DNA from: Synechocystis sp. LKSZ1
Lineage (GTDB): Bacteria > Cyanobacteriota > Cyanobacteriia > Cyanobacteriales > Microcystaceae
NCBI RefSeq assembly: GCF_040436315.1
Contig: NZ_AP031572.1
Span: 2,046,001-2,110,000 of the forward strand
Reading direction: 5' to 3'
Length of the DNA stretch: 64,000 bases
Shown here: positions 22,098-30,513 of the stretch, one piece after another
Numbering within the stretch: the first letter of the stretch is position 1
Layout of the letters: the number at the start of each line of letters is the position of its first letter
Program-made: the position numbers and the translations under genes
The notes under the pieces: model-generated
Databases searched by the model: none
What the model was told of the DNA's origin: nothing
Seen by the model: only the letters and a program-made list of their open reading frames with translations

Positions 22098-23671
22098 TTG
22101 ATACCCTCTGGTTGCTTCTCTGTTCGGGACTGGTTTTTCTGATGCAGGCGGGCTTTATGTGTCTAGAATCTGGCCTGACCCGCTCTAAGAATAGTATCAA
22201 TGTTGCTATTAAAAATTTGGCAGATTTTGGCATCTCCGTGATTTTGTTCTGGAGCTTTGGTTTTGCCCTGATGTTTGGTCTATCCCAGGGCGGTTGGTGG
22301 GGGGAAGGGGCCCTTTTTCCCAATTTTTCGGAATCCCCTAATCAAGCGGTCTTTTTTCTGTTCCAGGCCATGTTTTGCGGTACCTCCACCACCATTATTT
22401 CTGGGATTGCAGCGGAACGCTTGAAGTTCATGGCCTATCTGCTGATTGCGGCTCTCGTCTCCGGCCTAATCTATCCCCTCTTTGGCCATTGGGCCTGGAA
22501 TAGTAATGTAGCCCTAGAGGGCCTGGCCACGACGGCCGGGGGTTGGCTCCAGAAATTAGGCTTTGTGGATTTTGCGGGCTCAACGGTGGTGCATAGCCTG
22601 GGGGCCTGGGTCGGCCTGGCAACCATTTTACAGATTGGCCCCCGTCAAGGACGATTTCCCCAAGCGGGGGAAGCCGTCAAAATTCAAGGCTCAAATATGC
22701 CCTTTTCTGTACTGGGAACCCTGCTACTCTGGTTTGGTTGGATTGGTTTTAACGGCGGCAGCACTTTTGCGCTGAATGACCAAGTACCCAGTGTCATCGT
22801 CAATACGGTCATGGCAGGGGCCGGGGGCATGATCATGGCTATTGCCTTGAGCCACTTCAAGGAACGGGCCGTGATGGTCGAGACTTTAATGAATGGTTCC
22901 TTGGCCGGATTAGTGGCGATTACCGCCGGGGCCAATGTAGTTTCCACACCGATGGCCGTGATTATTGGCGCAACTGGGGCCGCGGTCATGGTTTTAGTTG
23001 TTCAATTGCTCGAGCACTGGCAAGTGGATGATGCGGTGGATGGTATTGCGGTACATGGGGGCGGTGGCATCTGGGGAACGCTCTGCGTGGCCCTGTTTGG
23101 CCAGTTGGATTTGATCGATACCGGCCTGAGTCGGGGCAGTCAATTGTTGGTGCAACTTTTGGGGATTGTTAGTTGCGGCCTGGTGGCCTTTGGCATCACT
23201 TGGCTGGTGCTGGCGGGCTTAGGCCGCGTTTATCGGCTTCGCATTAGTCCAGAAGAAGAGGATATTGGCCTGAATGTCTCAGAACATCGGGCTACCACCG
23301 AAACCTATGATCTTTTCCAAGTGATGGATCGTCAAGCTAGAACCCATGATTTAAGCCTGCGGGTTCCCGTCGAACCCTTTACGGAAATTGGCCATATTGC
23401 CCTACGTTATAACCAAGTGCTAGAGGCCTTTGAGGCGCGGCACCATCAAAGCGTCGAAGATTTAGCACAAATTTATTATGTTACGGCGGCCCTCGTGGCA
23501 GCTATTGAGCACAACACCTTTCGGGCCGATCAATTGGGTCTAGAGGAAGTTTGTGCCCGCACCGATGAGTTGGGGGCCTTGGCCCGTGCCATTCAACAGA
23601 TGGCCGAGGCATTGCAGGCCAAGGAACAGGAACTCGCTGAGCTGCGCTCTATCGAGAATCCTAAGGCCTGA
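22094..23671 (+). CDS. amt: Ammonium transporter with C-terminal HAMP-like extension
   Basis: 525 residues; the Amt core (about 1-378) has 11 expected membrane helices, the twin-His pair (STVVHSLGAW and IAVHGGGGIW) and the SFGFALMFG/GFNGGS motifs. No cleavable signal peptide. Beyond residue 380 is a soluble tail not found in ordinary Amt proteins: a segment DLSLRVPVEPFTEIGHIA (419 on) and a second TDELGALARAIQQMAEAL (490-507), both resembling the HAMP second helix and ending in coiled coil. HAMP relays membrane signals, so this Amt may be a sensor (transceptor). Overlaps the K+ channel gene by 4 bases. Confidence 0.93.
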   Translation: MIDTLWLLLCSGLVFLMQAGFMCLESGLTRSKNSINVAIKNLADFGISVILFWSFGFALMFGLSQGGWWGEGALFPNFSESPNQAVFFLFQAMFCGTSTTIISGIAAERLKFMAYLLIAALVSGLIYPLFGHWAWNSNVALEGLATTAGGWLQKLGFVDFAGSTVVHSLGAWVGLATILQIGPRQGRFPQAGEAVKIQGSNMPFSVLGTLLLWFGWIGFNGGSTFALNDQVPSVIVNTVMAGAGGMIMAIALSHFKERAVMVETLMNGSLAGLVAITAGANVVSTPMAVIIGATGAAVMVLVVQLLEHWQVDDAVDGIAVHGGGGIWGTLCVALFGQLDLIDTGLSRGSQLLVQLLGIVSCGLVAFGITWLVLAGLGRVYRLRISPEEEDIGLNVSEHRATTETYDLFQVMDRQARTHDLSLRVPVEPFTEIGHIALRYNQVLEAFEARHHQSVEDLAQIYYVTAALVAAIEHNTFRADQLGLEEVCARTDELGALARAIQQMAEALQAKEQELAELRSIENPKA

Positions 23672-23683
23672 TACCAGCCTTGT

Positions 23684-23968
23684 TTAGTCCCGGTGGCGTT
23701 CCGGCTGGCCGTAGCGTTGGCCGTAGTAATTGATAATATCTTCAAGTATTTGCTGGCCCTGGGGGCCTAAATCCGTCGGATAGCTCAAACGCAGGCCACC
23801 GACCTGACTCTGGGCGTAGTCAAACTGGGTTGCGGTCTGAGGCAGAAGTTCTGTCGCTATCCCCTCGACTTGACGGAGATGAGCGGCAATTTCTCGGTAC
23901 ACCGCCAGCGGCAGTTGGGGATAAATGAGGGTTTCTGTTTGAGTCTTGAGGGTCGTTTCCAGTGTCAT
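23684..23968 (-). CDS. Conserved-looking hypothetical protein
   Basis: 94 residues, soluble, mixed helical (LPLAVYREIAAHLRQVEGIA, then GPQGQQILEDIINYYGQRYG). No domain recognised. Convergent with the Amt gene, 12 bases apart. Codon use and GGCC content match the neighbouring core genes. Confidence 0.6.
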   Translation of the reverse strand: MTLETTLKTQTETLIYPQLPLAVYREIAAHLRQVEGIATELLPQTATQFDYAQSQVGGLRLSYPTDLGPQGQQILEDIINYYGQRYGQPERHRD

Positions 23969-24071
23969 AAGAATTGAAAAGTAGTGTGATGTTGCTACTG
24001 CCAGGCCAGAACTTTTCTGCTAATATGGGAGCAGTGTTCATGAGTTATCATGTTCTGGTTGAGGAGCGACA

Positions 24072-24815
24072 ATGAAAAAGTTTTGGCGATTTTCTATCGG
24101 TATCTTACCGTTATTTTTACTGGCAAGTTGTGGCGGGGCTCCAGAAGAACAAGCAAATACCCCAGCCTCCCCTGCGCCTACGACGGGGCAAGCTAGTCCG
24201 CCTCCTGTCCCATCGGCCAATGCTCCGCTCCCACCAAGCACTGAGACGCCTGATCAAACAATTCTCTCCAGTGCGCAAATTCAATCTGCGGGATTGATTC
24301 CCTCCACTAATCCCCAAGAGAGATTAAAAGATATTAAAAAAACAAGAAATAATCCCTTCGAGTTGATGCCGGTTCCGGTTATTAAGGTTCAAAAGCCAGT
24401 AACTCCCGCTAACAACAACCAGCCCCAAGCCCAAGGAAGCAAGCCTGCAAACGCATCGAGCCAAGTCGCAATAAAGCCAGGTCAGGCCGGTTCCATGACC
24501 AATCGTCCTGGGTTAGGAACTGAACCCATTATTCCGGCACTTCCCAATACAAAAGAAGCCGAGAGTGTCGTTGTGTACGGCATTATTGATTTTCCTGAGT
24601 ATCCCGTTGCGATTATTCAAACCGGAAATGAACCCGTTGCCCAGAGTGTGACTGCTAGAACAACCCTCCGAGACCCTCTTAAACCCTCAGAAGTTGTAGC
24701 AGTAGAATCCATTCAGGGTAATACCGTGAGCTTGGGACAAAATGGACAAACTATCCTTAAACAGGTGGGCGAAGAGTCAAAAACCATGACCAAGACTGGC
24801 GTAACTCCGCAATAA
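24072..24815 (+). CDS. Lipoprotein of unknown function
   Basis: 247 residues. Signal peptide with lipobox LASC (C20), then a long Pro/Ala/Thr/Gln-rich region (about 22-75) and a C-terminal globular part (GIIDFPEYPVAIIQTG; later TLRDPLKPSEVVAVESIQG). The NNPFE-to-VESIQG stretch weakly recalls PilP-type pilus lipoproteins, but this is a guess. It precedes the proline-rich gene by 19 bases in the same direction, suggesting an operon of envelope proteins. Confidence 0.75.
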   Translation: MKKFWRFSIGILPLFLLASCGGAPEEQANTPASPAPTTGQASPPPVPSANAPLPPSTETPDQTILSSAQIQSAGLIPSTNPQERLKDIKKTRNNPFELMPVPVIKVQKPVTPANNNQPQAQGSKPANASSQVAIKPGQAGSMTNRPGLGTEPIIPALPNTKEAESVVVYGIIDFPEYPVAIIQTGNEPVAQSVTARTTLRDPLKPSEVVAVESIQGNTVSLGQNGQTILKQVGEESKTMTKTGVTPQ

Positions 24816-24834
24816 TCCATCCTCGAATATATCT

Positions 24835-25341
24835 ATGTTCAAGTCGTATATTCCTCAGACCATAGCTTTAATAGGTTTTGTTTCTCTAGTTCCTTGGCCG
24901 GCTGAAGCCAATAACATCGCAGAGTACTATCCGCCTGGCCGTGGGGTTTGCTACATCATTACGAACGAGCGACAGAGCTACAATTTGACCAAAGTACGAC
25001 CTGGGGTTTATGGTATACCCCCTGTTTGTGATTTCTCAACCTATAAAGCACCTGTACCGACCAATCCTACCAACGCGCCATCCAGTTCTCCTGATTCAAC
25101 GACGTCTAATCCGGCTAATCCAATCGGCCAAAATCAGATTACGCCAGCGCCGCCACCCCCACCAGTCGCCCCTGCGCCGCCACCACCTTCGGGCTATCAG
25201 CGCTTTTCAGGAACTGCTCCTGTTGATCCTAATAACACCAATAATCCATCCTCTTCCCCTCCCCCTTCGGCTTATCAGCGCTATACGGGAACAGCCCCAA
25301 CGGGACAGACTGGAACCAATAGTACTAATCCTCCCAATTAA
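24835..25341 (+). CDS. Secreted proline-rich protein with YQR(Y/F)xGTAP repeats
   Basis: 168 residues: signal peptide (TIALIGFVSLVPWPAEA), a short globular part with two Cys (GVCYIITNERQSYNLTKVRP; PPVCDF), then Pro/Asn/Ser-rich low-complexity sequence with APPPPPVAPAPPPP and two repeats, GYQRFSGTAP and AYQRYTGTAP. Likely periplasmic or cell-surface. Function unknown. The same repeat motif reappears at 26302. Confidence 0.7.
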   Translation: MFKSYIPQTIALIGFVSLVPWPAEANNIAEYYPPGRGVCYIITNERQSYNLTKVRPGVYGIPPVCDFSTYKAPVPTNPTNAPSSSPDSTTSNPANPIGQNQITPAPPPPPVAPAPPPPSGYQRFSGTAPVDPNNTNNPSSSPPPSAYQRYTGTAPTGQTGTNSTNPPN

Positions 25342-25465
25342 AGCTACCGATTTTTCCGCCTCTGCCTCTGGCATGTTCCCTAGCTAAGGGCCGGCTGGAG
25401 GTAACCTAGCTGGGTTGTCACGCTTTAGAGATTTGTCATAACAGGCGGCCAAGGGGAGCGATTGG

Positions 25466-25711
25466 TTAAATAGTTGGCATCTGGTCGTAGGCCTCTGCCT
25501 CAACGTCAGGTACTTTAGCCAAGATTGCCTCATATTTTTCGCGATTTCCCCGTTTGGCCCTTTCCAGTAGATAATTTTCCGTCATTAATGCTGAAAGCTT
25601 CTCCGCGATCGCTGTAGATATAAATTGATCGATAGAAATTCCATCGCGGCTTGCTAGATCGTACAGGCTTTTCTGTAATGAATCAGGAATTTGAACTTGA
25701 ATGGTACTCAT
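25466..25711 (-). CDS. RHH-type antitoxin candidate
   Basis: 81 residues; STIQVQIPDSLQKSLYDLA followed by DGISIDQFISTAIAEKLSAL is a ribbon-helix-helix DNA-binding fold, typical of CopG/HicB-like antitoxins. Its start overlaps the stop of the PIN gene by 4 bases, so this is a toxin-first pair, with the toxin at 25708. Expected to neutralise the toxin and repress the operon. Confidence 0.8.
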   Translation of the reverse strand: MSTIQVQIPDSLQKSLYDLASRDGISIDQFISTAIAEKLSALMTENYLLERAKRGNREKYEAILAKVPDVEAEAYDQMPTI

Positions 25712-26136
25712 GGCAACTTTCCTATGCGTCGTAAGAAACTGGAAGGCTCAAGCAGACTTAGTCCAAATTGCTCAACGCCTGCAAAGTCACGGGTGTTATA
25801 TGTAATTATACTTTGACATCCTGCTTTAACGGCAAGCTCCAAGACCATATCGTCTTTGGGATCACGCAAGAAGGGTCGCCAAAGGAAGAAAATTTCATGA
25901 GGTATTCCAACCGAGCAGTAGAAATCAATTAGGTCATCTAATTCTTCTCGATTCAGACGAAGTTTTGGCAACTCGCGCAGCAAGACATCTGTATATTCCA
26001 AGACAAGAGGGACTGACAGGTGAATATCAAACTGTCCAGTTCCTATCATGGTAAGCACTTTAAATGCACTGCCACGCCTAGATCTCAGACCCGCAACAAT
26101 GACGTTAGTATCAACAACAACTTGAGGAATTGACAT
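25708..26136 (-). CDS. PIN-domain toxin of a toxin-antitoxin pair
   Basis: 142 residues. PIN-like nuclease with conserved acidic residues D9 (VVDTNVIVAG), E47 (LVLEYTDVL), D92/D95/D96 (RDPKDDMVLELA) and D117 (YNTRDFAG). PIN toxins cleave RNA in a metal-dependent way. Resembles the COG1569 'putative toxin component' group rather than classic VapC. Coupled to the downstream RHH antitoxin. Confidence 0.85.
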   Translation of the reverse strand: MSIPQVVVDTNVIVAGLRSRRGSAFKVLTMIGTGQFDIHLSVPLVLEYTDVLLRELPKLRLNREELDDLIDFYCSVGIPHEIFFLWRPFLRDPKDDMVLELAVKAGCQSIITYNTRDFAGVEQFGLSLLEPSSFLRRIGKLP

Positions 26137-26184
26137 TTACATCTACAGGCATCAACACTTTAAGTAACCAAGAATTCGATTGGG

Positions 26185-26343
26185 TTGATTGAGTTAATAG
26201 TTAGAAACGAACAGCCTACTAAACACAGTAATAAGCTAATCGTGATTAACTGTGGCATTTTGTTGAGCATAGCCTATTTGGCCAGCTTTATAATTTCCGT
26301 CTATCAGCGCTACACAGGAACAGGCCCTCAGCCTACACCTTAG
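26185..26343 (+). CDS. Possible 52-aa membrane peptide ending YQRYTGTGPQPTP
   Basis: Open from a stop at 26161; no ATG, but TTG at 26185 or GTG at 26242. Reads IVINCGILLSIAYLASF then IISVYQRYTGTGPQPTP and stops at 26341-26343, one base past the Uma2 stop on the other strand. One hydrophobic segment precedes a tail that matches the YQRYTGTAP repeats of the gene at 24835 at nucleotide level too. Either a tiny gene or the 3' remnant of a paralogue. Confidence 0.3.
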   Translation: MIELIVRNEQPTKHSNKLIVINCGILLSIAYLASFIISVYQRYTGTGPQPTP

Positions 26344-26933
26344 AGCGCCGTCTCTTCCTCTAGCGTTTCTAGAGTGACGTTTTCATAAATTACTGTCACA
26401 GGACAGGCAAAATCAATACTGGCAATCAGCAGGGTGTCATCGCTTTCAAAGTCCCGGTAGCCCCACATCTCTGCGGACTGCCTTTGATACATTTCCACTA
26501 GTATTTGATCGGTATTGATCAAAAGATATTCCTGCAAACTGGGAAGCTGACGATAACATCTCAGTTTGTGGGTGCGGTCATAGCTAGCTGTGCTGGGAGA
26601 GAGGACTTCTATCATTACCTTGGGGTGTTGAATCCACTTCGTTGCTTGCTGATCATCAGGGTGACAACTCACCACCAGATCAGGATAAAAATAGCGATTC
26701 TGTTTTGGAGATCGCACTTTGACATCCGACATATTGACACGGCACCCTCGTTTTTGGAGGTGAGAACGCAGGGCCAGGAGTAGATTAATAGCAATGTCGT
26801 TATGGGGAATCGTCCCGCCGACCATGGCAATAATTGCACCGTCGATATATTCGTAGCGCGTATCCTGCTGTTCCTCCCAGGCGAGGTAGGCTTCAGGGGA
26901 CATGGGGGCCGGAAAACTAGAATGAGCAATCAT
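26340..26933 (-). CDS. Uma2 family (DUF820) restriction-endonuclease-fold protein
   Basis: 197 residues: SPEAYLAWEEQQDTRYEYID at the N-terminus, then FYPDLVVSCHPDD and KVMIEVLSPSTASYDRTHKL, giving the D-ExK-type site of the PD-(D/E)xK fold. Such proteins are multiplied in cyanobacterial genomes; function is mostly unknown, with nuclease activity assumed from the fold. Confidence 0.88.
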   Translation of the reverse strand: MIAHSSFPAPMSPEAYLAWEEQQDTRYEYIDGAIIAMVGGTIPHNDIAINLLLALRSHLQKRGCRVNMSDVKVRSPKQNRYFYPDLVVSCHPDDQQATKWIQHPKVMIEVLSPSTASYDRTHKLRCYRQLPSLQEYLLINTDQILVEMYQRQSAEMWGYRDFESDDTLLIASIDFACPVTVIYENVTLETLEEETAL

Positions 26934-27054
26934 GATTTTTGATGGGTGAGGGGTTCAAGGGTTAGCCGCACCCCAGGTTCTTGATAATCAGGGCCATCGT
27001 CGCAAAAATGGGGTTACTGTTCAATGATAGGGCTAGCTTCTAATCAGCCAGCAT

Positions 27055-27081
27055 TTAAAAACCCCGCTAAAGAACGGGGTC
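27055..27081 (-). terminator. Intrinsic terminator of the canonical amt
   Basis: On the minus strand ACCCCG, eight-base loop, CGGGGT followed by five T, about 25 bases after the amt stop at 27106. Stem ACCCCG at 27061-27066 with CGGGGT at 27075-27080. Confidence 0.8.
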
Positions 27082-27105
27082 TGTCGATAACCAATAGACT
27101 AACGC

Positions 27106-28512
27106 TTAATGTCCACCGCTAAGACCACCTCCAAACTCTTCACCGTAGGCCTCTTCACCGTGGTCATTAATATCCATGCCTTGCAACTCGGCCTCTGGTT
27201 TTAAGCGTAGCCCTACCACCAGATCCACTACCTTGAGAATGATAAAAGTACCTATTCCAGCAAAAAGATAGGTCACAACAACTGCCAATATCTGAATTAA
27301 GACTTGTTGTGGATTGCCCGATAACAATCCATCTTTCCCAGCACTATTGACGGCCGTTGTGGCAAACACGCCAGTGAGAATGGCCCCCACTGTACCACCA
27401 ACCCCGTGAACAGGGTAGGTATCCAGACTATCATCAATGCCGAGCTTAACCTTATAGCTAATGGCGAAGAAACAACAGGTGGCTGTAATGGCGCCGATTA
27501 AGATGGCAGAGAGTGGAGTCACAAAACCGGCCGCTGGCGTAATTCCCACCAAACCAGCGACAGCTCCCGTTGCAGCGCCGACTGCCGTAGGTTTGCCCCG
27601 TAGAACTTGTTCTAAAATAAGCCACATCACCATTCCAGCCGCAGCCCCAGTATTGGTACAGACAAAACTAATTGTTGCCAGTCCACCAGAGGCCAACGCG
27701 CTACCGCCATTAAAACCAAACCAACCAAACCACAATAAACCTGCCCCTAACAGAATGAAAGGAACATTGTGGGGAGCCGACAAGCGATCAGGGTAGTTTT
27801 TCCGCTTACCAATCACGACCGCTGCCACAATTGCCGAAACACCGGAGGCAATATGCACCACGGTTCCTCCTGCAAAGTCTAGTGCATTAACTCCCCCTAG
27901 AAGGCCAAGAAAACCACCTTTCCCCCAAACCATGTGGGCCATAGGAGAGTAAATAAAGGTAGACCATAAAACAACGAAGAGAACATAAGCTTTAAAACTA
28001 ATGCGCTCTACAATGGCCCCAGAAATCAAGGCCGGAGTAATAATGGCAAACATTCCCTGAAAGATCATGAAAGCTTGGTGCGGGATCGTTGGTGCATAGC
28101 TGAGTAACTCTTCCGGTGCACTCCCCTTCAGGTAATCTGTGGTTTCTACGCCAACACCATTTAAAAACATCCATTTAAAACTCCCAATGAAGGGATTACC
28201 GGGATCAAAGGCCAGGGAATAACCCCAGAGGATCCACGTCACGCCCACAATTCCCATGAGAATAAAACTCATCATCAGGGTATTGAGAACATTCCGTTTG
28301 GCCACAAAGCCTCCATAGAAAAAGGCCAGGCCTGGCGTCATCAATAAAACCAATGCAGAAGAAGCGAGCATCCAAGCTGTGTCGGCTGCCACTTGCGCAG
28401 TTGCCAGCTTTTCGTCCAAAGTGGGTTCTGCTCCAACCCCCAGTATCGGTAAGGTTACCCAAAGAATGAGGCTGAGGACGCCCACTGAAGTGATGTACTT
28501 TATTTTATTCAT
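27106..28512 (-). CDS. amt: Ammonium transporter, canonical (Amt1-like)
   Basis: 468 residues with signal-peptide-like N-terminus (ITSVGVLSLILWVTLPILGV) and 11 Amt helices. Twin histidines in DFAGGTVVHIASG and DTYPVHGVGGTVG; GFFxxNGGSALAS motif present as GWFGFNGGSALASG. The C-terminal tail (LRLKPEAELQGMDINDHGEEAYGEEF) is the standard GlnB/GlnK-interacting region. This is the ordinary uptake transporter, in contrast to the HAMP-tailed one at 22094. I found no exact NtcA GTAN8TAC site in the upstream AT-rich region. Confidence 0.96.
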   Translation of the reverse strand: MNKIKYITSVGVLSLILWVTLPILGVGAEPTLDEKLATAQVAADTAWMLASSALVLLMTPGLAFFYGGFVAKRNVLNTLMMSFILMGIVGVTWILWGYSLAFDPGNPFIGSFKWMFLNGVGVETTDYLKGSAPEELLSYAPTIPHQAFMIFQGMFAIITPALISGAIVERISFKAYVLFVVLWSTFIYSPMAHMVWGKGGFLGLLGGVNALDFAGGTVVHIASGVSAIVAAVVIGKRKNYPDRLSAPHNVPFILLGAGLLWFGWFGFNGGSALASGGLATISFVCTNTGAAAGMVMWLILEQVLRGKPTAVGAATGAVAGLVGITPAAGFVTPLSAILIGAITATCCFFAISYKVKLGIDDSLDTYPVHGVGGTVGAILTGVFATTAVNSAGKDGLLSGNPQQVLIQILAVVVTYLFAGIGTFIILKVVDLVVGLRLKPEAELQGMDINDHGEEAYGEEFGGGLSGGH

Positions 28513-28722
28513 GTAAAGGTTTTATTCCTCTAGACAAGCTGTGTGACTTATGATTTACTTTGCCATGCAAAAGAGCGATGGCTTTTTAAAGAAAGTGCGA
28601 AGTTCATACCTAAACGAAAATTGATCACCTCCAGGAAAATTGAGTCAAAAAATAAACCCTTTGCTTCTTTATTTGGGAGCTTACCAGGTAATCATTTCAG
28701 CGCCATCTAGAAATGAGGGGCG

Positions 28723-28752
28723 TTGACTTCCTTCGGTAGAAGAAGGCTTGCC
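28723..28752 (-). mobile_element. Possible solo IS200/IS605-type terminal hairpin
   Basis: Plus strand TTGACTTCCTTC-GGTAGAA-GAAGGCTTGCC: TTGAC, a CCTTC/GAAGG stem with 7-base loop, then CTTGCC. This matches the usual 'TTGACxxTCC-hairpin-GGxTTCTTGCC' layout at tnpB 3' ends of IS200/IS605 elements. No tnpA or tnpB is nearby, so it would be a remnant. Confidence 0.35.
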
Positions 28753-29215
28753 ATTTTTTTGATATATGCTAAAAGGCAAAGGGCTTATTAAGATGTCTAT
28801 TTTGCAGCTCTGTGCTTACGATTGAATCAATTCTATTTTTACGAAACAGTATCAAGGAATACATAAATAGCCTATCTCAAGGTTATCCTTTGACCGCACT
28901 AGGGCTAGACTCGAACAGTAAACTAAAGTCAGTAAACAACTTGAACTAATTTGCAGAGATTTTTATGACTCAGATTCCTGGCGTGTATCAAGTTATTATT
29001 TTTTAGATATTGAATCTAATTTATTAATCGGTATAATGTCTTTTTTGTTTTTATCAGACGGAAAAGTAAAAAGTGCTAACTCAGTCTTGGAAGGTATTTA
29101 TAAATTGTCCTGAAATTCTTATTCTACAAGTGTTTCGGTCAAAATGACGGGAATGCCCAAATAACTTATATATTTTGAACTATATCAAATTTATAAATAG
29201 GTTCTTAGGATTTTA

Positions 29216-29229
29216 ATTTTAATTAAAAT
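29216..29229. promoter_or_regulatory. AT palindrome upstream of the iron module
   Basis: ATTTTAATTAAAAT, a 14-bp perfect palindrome about 290 bases before the oxidase gene. It is not a clear Fur box; a regulatory role is speculative. Confidence 0.2.
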
Positions 29230-29514
29230 ACAGCCTAAATACAGAGAATAGCTAGGCAAATTTTAATGATTAACAACAACTTTTTTGTCAGAATGTTTTT
29301 TGTAGCGAGTTGGTTGTGTCTTTTCACTACAAGTAATCCCGAGAAGAAATAGCAGAGTACAAACCAGGTCATTGTAATAAAGTTCTCAGTGGATATGCTT
29401 GCAGCTTGAGCACGCTTGAAAATTTAACAGCCATTCAGAAGCTGAATTTAACTGAGAAAAACTCGCTATAGTAAGATGTTTACTAAACTGATATTACTTT
29501 TCTTTCCAGTTTTT

Positions 29515-30513
29515 ATGTTTCTTGATAAATTCTCGCTTTTCCGTCCCAATCGCCGTCAATTTCTGCAATGGTCTATGGGGGGCGCTTTAGGGATTGGAGG
29601 AAGTTGGCTGGCCTGGCAAGGCGTTCAGTCTCATGCTTCCCGTTCAGAAGTGGCTATTCCACCGTTACCCCAACCGATTTCCCCGGAGGCGACGAATCCC
29701 CTCATTTTTTTACGACACTTTGACTACGGCACGGTTAAAGAAGAAAACGGGCAAAGGATTCGAGAATTTCGGGCAGAAGCTCGTACCTCGACCCTGCAGC
29801 TCAATACAGCAGTCTCCCAGGTCACCTGGAATCTAAACGGACAAGTCCCCGGCCCTACCTTACGGGCCAAAGAAGGCGATCGCATTCGGGTTATTTTCTA
29901 TAACCGTGCGGGTCATTCCCATTCTCTACACTTTCACGGAATCCACGAAGCAGAAATGGATGGGATTAAACCCGTTCGTAACAATAGCGTGTTTATCTAT
30001 GAATTTAACGCGCAACCCTACGGCGTACATCTTTATCACTGCCATATTGCCCCTGTCACCCGACATATCAGCAAAGGACTCTACGGAATGTTCATTGTTG
30101 ATCCTCCCGATCCCCGTCCCCCCGCCGATGAAATGGTATTGATTATGGGCGGTTACGATACCAACGAAGACCACAAAAATGAACTCTATGCCTTCAATGG
30201 GCTACCCAGTTATTACATGAGCCATCCGATTCCCATTCAACAGGAGCAATTGGTTCGCCTCTACTTGCTCAATATGATCGAGTATGACCTCGCGGCGACT
30301 TTTCATCTCCACGCCAATTTTTTTGAGGTTTACCCCACGGGCATGACCCTTAACCCTAGTTACAAAACTGATGTGATCACGATGGGGACGGCAGAAAGAC
30401 ATATTTTAGAGTTTGCTTACCGCCATCCAGGACGCTATATGTTCCATCCTCACCAGGACGCGATCGCCGAGGCAGGCTGCATGGGGCAATTCGAGGTTAT
30501 TGAAAAAAGTTAG
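29515..30513 (+). CDS. Two-domain multicopper oxidase, Tat-exported
   Basis: 332 residues from the ATG at 29515 (an ATG at 29476 adds 13 hydrophobic residues before the twin-arginine, which would be unusual). Tat signal: NRRQFLQ (RR 13-14) then a hydrophobic stretch. Copper sites: four HxH motifs at H139-H141, H175-H177 (HCH), H264-H266 and H311-H313 for the trinuclear centre, and C176, H184 and M192 as type-1 ligands, here in the first domain as in nitrite-reductase-like two-domain oxidases. As the first gene of a cluster with an Ftr1 permease, it is inferred to oxidise Fe(II) to Fe(III) at the periplasmic side, like yeast Fet3. Confidence 0.88.
   Translation: MFLDKFSLFRPNRRQFLQWSMGGALGIGGSWLAWQGVQSHASRSEVAIPPLPQPISPEATNPLIFLRHFDYGTVKEENGQRIREFRAEARTSTLQLNTAVSQVTWNLNGQVPGPTLRAKEGDRIRVIFYNRAGHSHSLHFHGIHEAEMDGIKPVRNNSVFIYEFNAQPYGVHLYHCHIAPVTRHISKGLYGMFIVDPPDPRPPADEMVLIMGGYDTNEDHKNELYAFNGLPSYYMSHPIPIQQEQLVRLYLLNMIEYDLAATFHLHANFFEVYPTGMTLNPSYKTDVITMGTAERHILEFAYRHPGRYMFHPHQDAIAEAGCMGQFEVIEKS

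Larger units (their letters stand above)
28513..29514. other. ~1-kb AT-rich intergenic region
   Basis: No gene over 25 codons could be supported. It lacks GGCC entirely, unlike the surrounding genes. It contains the IS200/IS605-like end at 28723-28752, the 14-bp palindrome ATTTTAATTAAAAT at 29216-29229, and promoters for the divergent amt and oxidase genes. The rest looks non-coding. Confidence 0.6.

Noticed and set aside
28690-28760. Possible glnA-type (glutamine) riboswitch upstream of the ammonium transporter, from CCGAAGGAAGTCAACGCC on the minus strand
   Set aside because: The expected 5' CGTTCA strand and GGACGGAAGTAGG core are missing within about 60 bases, so only the short end resembles it. 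An IS200/IS605 end fits better.
28965-29006. 13-codon ORF MTQIPGVYQVIIF in the AT-rich gap
   Set aside because: Too short to support without homologues or a ribosome-binding site.
28513-29475. NtcA binding site upstream of the canonical amt gene
   Set aside because: No exact GTAN8TAC was found; only partial matches such as GTAAACTAAAGTCA.
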